NCBI GenBank assembly: GCA_964568795.1
Contig: CAZMRQ010000059.1
Location: 1-6,223, forward strand
Length of the DNA: 6,223 bases
Reading direction: 5' to 3'
From: CAZMRQ01 sp964568795
GTDB lineage: Bacteria > Pseudomonadota > Gammaproteobacteria > Comchoanobacterales > Comchoanobacteraceae
Part shown: positions 1-4,156 of the stretch, piece by piece
How the letters are laid out: every line of letters starts with the position of its first letter
Numbering within the stretch: position 1 is the first letter of the stretch
The notes under the pieces: model-generated
Seen by the model: the letters and a program-made list of their open reading frames with translations, nothing else
The model's database searches: none
What the model was told of the DNA's origin: nothing
Made by a program: the position numbers and the translations under genes

Positions 1-263
1 AGGTAGAGATTGATAAACCACCAAAAGATATGCTTGATGAATTAAGATCATCAGAAGATATTAATACCGATATTCCACGGCCTATCTCAAAGTCTCCAAG
101 CTTTATTACACAATTCATGGGTCGATTTAGTCGAAAGCCCAAACAACCCACAGCTTCTTATCAAGTTATTCAAGGAATACGAGATGCCGGAGAACGAAGT
201 GGTGCGACAACACCGGAGCTGACTACAAAAAAGAGAGATCCGGGCCCCGAAAAAGGGGCCTAA
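1..263 (+). CDS. 3' end of an unidentified gene (partial, C-terminal 86 residues)
   Basis: A plus-strand frame is open from position 3 (first complete codon) to the TAA at 261-263, so this is most likely the C-terminal tail of a gene that begins upstream of the window. An ATG at position 30 would give a 77-residue product, but no Shine-Dalgarno sequence precedes it and the frame is open before it. The visible 86 residues are hydrophilic, rich in Lys, Arg, Ser, Thr and Pro, and look disordered; one short segment around SPSFITQFMGRF is more hydrophobic. There is no membrane segment and no motif I recognise. The last residues (PGPEKGA) are encoded by a GC-rich inverted repeat, so the stop codon sits at the edge of a probable terminator. 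The protein family cannot be named. Confidence 0.6.
   Translation, partial: VEIDKPPKDMLDELRSSEDINTDIPRPISKSPSFITQFMGRFSRKPKQPTASYQVIQGIRDAGERSGATTPELTTKKRDPGPEKGA
242..263 (+). terminator. GC-rich hairpin overlapping the end of the first gene
   Basis: GGCCCC at 243-248 and GGGGCC at 255-260 are perfect inverted repeats around the loop GAAAAA (249-254); a G-T pair at 242/261 can extend the stem. The stem is far more GC-rich than its surroundings. The sequence after it (TAAATTCAATATTTCTC) is AT-rich but has no long T run, so an intrinsic terminator is likely but not textbook. The hairpin lies within the last codons and touches the stop codon of the upstream gene. Confidence 0.5.
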
Positions 264-482
264 ATTCAATATTTCTCAATAAATGCACAACACTTTTTAT
301 CATCTGAGAATAATACACACAAAACATTAATAAAGAACCATATGGCTAATAGCACTATATAGACAAGTGACTTACAGGATTAGTACTTTTTGCTGGTGAG
401 ACTTTTTTATGTAATGATGAAGGCGATGTTGACATCGGAAGTGTTTACTATAACCTAGTCATATCAATACTACCGAGTCAAT
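264..482. other. spacer upstream of rsfS, no convincing gene
   Basis: This 219-base AT-rich stretch separates the upstream gene from rsfS. In gammaproteobacteria nadD commonly lies just before rsfS, but no nadD-like sequence is seen. One plus-strand frame from 371 to the TGA at 488-490 is open for 39 codons and reads as a plausible acidic peptide (EGDVDIGSVYYNLV), but it has no start codon after the TGA at 368-370 and overlaps the rsfS start in another frame, so it is at best a remnant. A TTGACA at 429-434 is followed by TATAAC at 449-454. The 14-base spacing is too short for a confident promoter. Confidence 0.4.
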
Positions 483-788
483 ATGACTGATAACATATGT
501 AAATTTCTTGAAGATCTCAAAGCTGAAGACATCAGAACACTTGATGTCCGTGGTAAATCATCAATAGCTGACACTCTCATCATTGTCACAGGACGCTCCA
601 CTGTTCATAATAAAACTCTTGCACGTAAATTAATGAGCAGCGATAGCCCTGTCAACCCCTCATACAATGAAGGCATGGATACATGTGAGTGGATAGTCAT
701 CGTATCAGAATCAACTCTTATCCACATCATGACAGCTGAGACACGGGATTATTACCACCTAGAAGATCTCTGGGACAGTGATCTTTAG
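483..788 (+). CDS. rsfS: Ribosomal silencing factor RsfS (Iojap/YbeB family)
   Basis: RsfS binds ribosomal protein uL14 on the large subunit and blocks joining of the subunits, lowering translation when nutrients are scarce. The 101-residue product fits the family (E. coli about 105) and can be aligned by eye over nearly its full length: an N-terminal helix ending in LKAEDI, then LDVRGKSSIADTLIIVTG (20-37), EWIVIV (69-74), IHIM (80-83) and ETRDYYHLEDLW (86-97). It is somewhat divergent: where the family usually has a D-x-G-D turn before the VHVM strand, this protein has VSES (74-77). The ATG at 483 is the only usual start after the in-frame TAG at 456-458, and no clear Shine-Dalgarno sequence precedes it. 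The stop lies 4 bases before the preferred mrdA start, so the two genes are probably co-transcribed. The rlmH gene that often follows rsfS is absent. Confidence 0.87.
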   Translation: MTDNICKFLEDLKAEDIRTLDVRGKSSIADTLIIVTGRSTVHNKTLARKLMSSDSPVNPSYNEGMDTCEWIVIVSESTLIHIMTAETRDYYHLEDLWDSDL

Positions 789-792
789 TATC

Positions 793-2556
793 ATGAAGAA
801 AAAATTCTTTGTCAAACGCAGCTATTTTATTATTATCTCAATCTGTATTGCTTACAGTATCATTGTTGCGCGTTTATACCATTTGCAAATAGATAAATTT
901 CAAAACTACAATACACTGTCTCTCAAGAACCAATTCAAAATTAGAACAATCCCAGCTCGTCGAGGTTCTGTATACGATAGAAATAGACACCCCTTAGCAC
1001 AAGATAATCCAGTTGTTAATATCCAAATACTCAACCAAGATGACAAATCAAAGAAGAGCACTGAATTATTTCTCAAGAAAAACAAGATCGACCCCTTAAC
1101 AAAAACAAGAGAAAACATCATCCCTATCAATAATCCAAATCAATTGCTTGAGATAGCTTCCAGGCTAAATCAACACGCTTTAACACTCATAAAAAACTAC
1201 CGACGCTCATACAACCACCCCTACCTAACCGCACACCTTGTTGGCTATTATGGCCGTACAAATCAAGACTCTCTCGCAAAAATACCTCGTTATGAACGAG
1301 AGGCACATATGGTTGAAGGAAAATCTGGCATTGAGTTGCAGTACAATCATTTGTTGGAAGGATTTCCTGGGTATATCCAAGAAGAAAGAAACTCCAAAGG
1401 AGAACTTATTAATAAGCATATTACATTCGAACCAAAAAAAGGACTGGATGTTTTTCTAACTATCGACATCAACCTTCAAAAAGCGGCCTATGAGAGCCTC
1501 AAACATCAACGCGGCTCAATAGTTGCGATAGAGCCACATAGTGGGGAGATTCTTGCTATGGCGTCTGCCCCCTCATTTGACCCAAACATGCTCTATAATA
1601 AGAAATACAGCACGCAAATCTCTAAAATAATCCATAACAAAAACCAACCCATGTTTAACCGAAGCATACAGGGTCTATACGCCCCAGCTTCAACAATAAA
1701 GCCCTTTATGGCAGCAGCAGCACTCTCCAGCAAAGTCATAGAGTCAGACACGACTCTTTTTGATCCAGGCTACTATTATATTCCTGGATCCAAGCACCGT
1801 TTCAATAACTGGTTGCGAGCTGGTCATGGAAAGGTCAATCTCATAAAAGCATTGATGGTTTCATGTGACACATATTTCTACGAAATTGCATATAAGCTTG
1901 GCATCGATAGAATCAGCAAGAACTTATCCGAATTTGGTTTTGGTAAAAAAACAGGTGCATTTAGTCATGAAATGGCTGGGCATGTTCCAAGTAAAAATGA
2001 GGACAATGCCTCAGAATGGATGGCAGGAAATACGGTCATAACAGGCATTGGCCAAGGAACTTTACTTGCCACTCCCCTACAGCTAGCTCAAGCAACTGCG
2101 ACAATCGCCACGCATGGAAAAATGTACCAACCAATCATCATAAAAAGCATAGGAAGGAATGGGCAAACAGAAGAGTTCACGACTCATAATATAAAACATC
2201 AACTTAAATATGAACAGAGCATATGGGAAAACACGATAAAAGGAATGGAGAAAGTAACATCAAGATATGGAACAGGGAGAAAATTTGCCGACTTCCCTCT
2301 TCCAATAGCAGGAAAATCAGGGACTGCTCAACTCGTCAAGATCGATAGAACAAGAAATTTCCCAGATCATCTTAAAGACAACACGCTTTTTATTGCATTT
2401 GCACCAATAAAAAAACCTGAGATAGCAATTGCTGTTATAATAGAAAATGATAAATCTGCCACACAAGTTGCAAGGGATTTTATGGACAAGTGGTATTCAA
2501 TTAAGCTAGGTCAAAAACATGCTAATGAAACTGAAATGGTGGATACTCATCAGTAA
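793..2556 (+). CDS. mrdA: Penicillin-binding protein 2 (MrdA), elongasome DD-transpeptidase
   Basis: PBP2 cross-links peptidoglycan during lateral wall growth, working with the glycosyltransferase RodA and with MreC/MreD at the inner membrane, its catalytic domain in the periplasm. From the ATG at 793 the product has 587 residues (E. coli 633). It has one N-terminal membrane anchor (about 10-27), a dimerisation/pedestal region with RRGSVYDRN (56-64) and GKSGIE (176-181), and a transpeptidase domain from about 215. All three active-site motifs are present: STIK with nucleophile Ser300 and Lys303, SCD (357-359, the S-x-D form also seen in E. coli PBP2), and KSGT (508-511). The motif before the nucleophile reads YAPA rather than the usual YPPG. 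An in-frame GTG at 778 would add five residues and overlap rsfS, but ATG 793 gives a more typical MKKK start. Neither start has a good Shine-Dalgarno sequence, so translation may be coupled to rsfS. The 3' end overlaps the convergent gene by 35 bases, and rodA does not follow. Confidence 0.96.
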   Translation: MKKKFFVKRSYFIIISICIAYSIIVARLYHLQIDKFQNYNTLSLKNQFKIRTIPARRGSVYDRNRHPLAQDNPVVNIQILNQDDKSKKSTELFLKKNKIDPLTKTRENIIPINNPNQLLEIASRLNQHALTLIKNYRRSYNHPYLTAHLVGYYGRTNQDSLAKIPRYEREAHMVEGKSGIELQYNHLLEGFPGYIQEERNSKGELINKHITFEPKKGLDVFLTIDINLQKAAYESLKHQRGSIVAIEPHSGEILAMASAPSFDPNMLYNKKYSTQISKIIHNKNQPMFNRSIQGLYAPASTIKPFMAAAALSSKVIESDTTLFDPGYYYIPGSKHRFNNWLRAGHGKVNLIKALMVSCDTYFYEIAYKLGIDRISKNLSEFGFGKKTGAFSHEMAGHVPSKNEDNASEWMAGNTVITGIGQGTLLATPLQLAQATATIATHGKMYQPIIIKSIGRNGQTEEFTTHNIKHQLKYEQSIWENTIKGMEKVTSRYGTGRKFADFPLPIAGKSGTAQLVKIDRTRNFPDHLKDNTLFIAFAPIKKPEIAIAVIIENDKSATQVARDFMDKWYSIKLGQKHANETEMVDTHQ

Positions 2557-3376
2557 TCATAAGAACACAGTATGATATCACACGTAGTTTATACCGAATA
2601 ACACCCTCGACATACTCAAACATATGCCGTGGATAATATCCAAGGACAATCACACACAGCCACCCGACGGGAATAATAAATAGCAAAGTAACACTCAAAA
2701 AATGAATAATAATTATATGAGGAAGTGCGGCTATCCATTTCACAAAAGGAAGGACTCTGTTAAGTGGTCGTCGATCAGGGTCATCTAAATGCAATTGTAT
2801 ATCTTGAGCATCTGTTACAGAGGGATATTCCTCCGTCATGACAAAGCTATACACTAAAATGCGTATATAAAATCTGACAAGCTCTTGATTCCAATTAAAC
2901 CACCATCTTGGGTATGAACGGCGAAACAATATCATCAAGGCTAAAACCAACCCAAGAGTCCCCAGACCGTTTATGCCTGCTAAAGGCAGAGGGACATGTG
3001 CAAATACCGAAAGAATATGAGACAAATATGGCGAAAATGCAAACGAGCCCTCATGACTCCAGACTTCGCTAAGCTTATTATTTTCCATCTGACTTTTCAT
3101 TGCATTCTGAAGGATATTAGCTGGAAGCAATATGGGGTTTGTATGTGGACGGGATTGCCGGCCCGGAGAATAAACGCGCGCATCACTTTTGCCGTAGAAA
3201 GGCTTGATGACATGAGAAAAAACTGCATCACCGGTTGTATAGGAGCTAAACGGAATATAATCGCTGGTCAGCATTGAAAAAACAAGCGCTATAGGGATGA
3301 TGAGTATTGGACGTAGAAGTGCTTTCCATCTGGACTGCTTTGGTTTGTAGTGTACTTTAAATTTAAAATGGGACAT
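2522..3376 (-). CDS. DUF4389 domain-containing inner-membrane protein
   Basis: This 284-residue protein of unknown function matches, from memory of the family, the DUF4389 pattern: a charged-aromatic segment followed by an amphipathic helix ending in an EYP or DEYP motif, present twice. Copy one runs from FNWNQELVRFYIR through MTEEYPS (160-186) and copy two from RYKLRVISY through TDEYPPF (261-281). Between them lie LHLDDPDRRPLNRVLPF (195-211) and a long hydrophobic stretch (about 212-246). Further membrane segments are predicted at about 20-37 and 131-151. Residues 38-130 form a long polar loop, probably periplasmic if the N-terminus is cytoplasmic. The ATG at 3376 is supported by AAGGAGG 5 bases upstream and a strong promoter. 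The gene appears to be a single-gene transcript, convergent with mrdA and overlapping it by 35 bases. No enzymatic residues are evident and the role is unknown. Confidence 0.85.
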   Translation of the reverse strand: MSHFKFKVHYKPKQSRWKALLRPILIIPIALVFSMLTSDYIPFSSYTTGDAVFSHVIKPFYGKSDARVYSPGRQSRPHTNPILLPANILQNAMKSQMENNKLSEVWSHEGSFAFSPYLSHILSVFAHVPLPLAGINGLGTLGLVLALMILFRRSYPRWWFNWNQELVRFYIRILVYSFVMTEEYPSVTDAQDIQLHLDDPDRRPLNRVLPFVKWIAALPHIIIIHFLSVTLLFIIPVGWLCVIVLGYYPRHMFEYVEGVIRYKLRVISYCVLMITDEYPPFQFH

Positions 3377-3381
3377 CCATG

Positions 3382-3388
3382 CCTCCTT
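3382..3388 (-). promoter_or_regulatory. Ribosome binding site of the DUF4389 gene
   Basis: On the minus strand this reads AAGGAGG, a near-perfect Shine-Dalgarno sequence, 5 bases before the ATG at 3376. It fixes the start codon and is much stronger than anything ahead of rsfS, mrdA or the 4157 gene. Confidence 0.85.
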
Positions 3389-3390
3389 GA

Positions 3391-3398
3391 GTGATCAC
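3391..3398. promoter_or_regulatory. GTGATCAC palindrome at the predicted transcription start
   Basis: This perfect 8-base palindrome lies just downstream of the -10 box of the DUF4389 promoter, where a bound repressor could block initiation. It contains a GATC site, so Dam-type methylation could matter if the host has that enzyme. Eight bases is short and chance occurrence is possible, so an operator role is only a suggestion. Confidence 0.25.
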
Positions 3399-3400
3399 AC

Positions 3401-3430
3401 AGTATATTATTACTTGCAATGAAGTGTCAA
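3401..3430 (-). promoter_or_regulatory. Sigma-70-type promoter of the DUF4389 gene
   Basis: On the minus strand TTGACA (3425-3430) is a perfect -35 box and TATACT (3401-3406) a five-of-six -10 box, separated by 18 bases. Transcription would start near 3394, giving a leader of about 18 bases that contains the AAGGAGG site. The start would fall within the GTGATCAC palindrome. Confidence 0.75.
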
Positions 3431-3724
3431 CGCCTCCTGATACACTGGCGCGTCATGAAAAAAATCCATTTAAGACCTTGGGCCCATTACTTTGATGAAA
3501 ATGAAAGCTGTATTTGTTATTAAAAAACTTGTTTGTGTACCGGTGTGTGAGAGGGATTGCAATATACTCAAACAAAGCCCTGGCTTTTTTACAAACTATC
3601 CTATATTTAATCTCAATGGCATGTTTTGCCAACGTATGGTAGCCCCTACTCAAGGTTACTGCCGACCATAATAAAGTCACAGCACAATATCACGTTTGAT
3701 AATAAAGAAATAGTCATCAGTCAC

Positions 3725-3964
3725 CCACATGTTGGCACGCTCCATTCTTCTGAATTTTATTAGTTATGGAATTCTATCTACGATGTACTAAAAGCACGAT
3801 GGAAAAATGCGCGTCTGTATGATTGATGTAAAATGCTACTCCAACTATCAGACCAATCATGGGTGAAAGAGTTAATAGCCCCCATATCAACAGTAGACGA
3901 GCAGATAAATGAAAAGACAGACAGACGGGTTAGAAGCTATAACAGGGAACAGGAGCCAGATTAA
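3725..3964 (+). pseudogene. Possible gene remnant with in-frame stops
   Basis: One plus-strand frame reads in protein-like stretches between stops: a segment before TAG 3761-3763, a segment containing VLKARWKNARLYD before TGA 3824-3826, and a 43-codon open segment from ATG 3833 to TAA 3962-3964 containing QSWVKELIAPISTVDEQI. The last has no ribosome binding site. Because all three are in the same frame, a gene decayed by point mutation is plausible. I recognise no family, and chance cannot be excluded at this length. Confidence 0.2.
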
Positions 3965-4062
3965 ACATAAAATCTTGGAAAGAAGAAAGTAATCAAAATA
4001 CACAATCGCCTAACTCGCCAAGAACATCGAGCAAACAGCCATCTCAAGAAAAGAATTTTCAC

Positions 4063-4077
4063 ATGTAATATATACAT
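4063..4077. repeat. Short inverted repeat in the AT-rich region upstream of the coiled-coil gene
   Basis: ATGTA (4063-4067) and TACAT (4073-4077) are inverted around a 5-base AT centre, about 80 bases before the ATG at 4157. Such a site could bind a regulator, but in DNA this AT-rich a short repeat is also expected by chance. Confidence 0.2.
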
Positions 4078-4156
4078 TTTTTAATTAATTACATCAATTT
4101 AAGCAAAAATTAATATTCACATACGATACACTGAGTTAAAGAATGAGAAAAAAATT

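Larger units (their letters stand above)
3431..4156. other. Non-coding or decayed stretch between the DUF4389 gene and the coiled-coil gene
   Basis: About 725 bases with no gene I can support. A minus-strand frame (3453-3680, 75 codons, GTG start, no ribosome binding site) gives a basic peptide with no recognised motif. Around 3725-3964 a plus-strand frame reads protein-like in pieces but is broken by TAG at 3761 and TGA at 3824. No tRNA, rRNA, CRISPR or intact insertion sequence is visible. The last 100 bases are very AT-rich and contain an inverted repeat (ATGTA/TACAT, 4063-4077) and TTAATTAA (4081-4088), and probably hold the promoter of the gene at 4157, though I cannot choose a -35/-10 pair with confidence. 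Confidence 0.5.

Noticed and set aside
429..454. TTGACA and TATAAC as a promoter for rsfS
   Set aside because: The boxes are good but the spacer is only 14 bases, well short of the usual 16-18.
778..792. GTG at 778 as the mrdA start
   Set aside because: It would add only five residues (reading MIFSI) and overlap rsfS; the ATG at 793 gives a usual MKKK-plus-anchor N-terminus. Not excluded, but less likely.
2996..3277. Plus-strand 93-codon frame opposite the DUF4389 gene
   Set aside because: It is antisense to a well-supported gene and resembles no known protein.
3574..3590. AAAGC/GCTTT hairpin followed by Ts as a plus-strand terminator
   Set aside because: The stem is only 5 base pairs with a 4-base loop and no plus-strand gene lies just upstream.
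3453..3680. Minus-strand 75-codon frame as a gene
   Set aside because: It starts with GTG, has no ribosome binding site, no recognised motif, and lies in the decayed stretch.
4078..4120. PmrA-box-like TTAAT repeats upstream of the coiled-coil gene
   Set aside because: TTAAT motifs occur, but not with the regular paired spacing of the Legionella/Coxiella PmrA site; the region is simply AT-rich.
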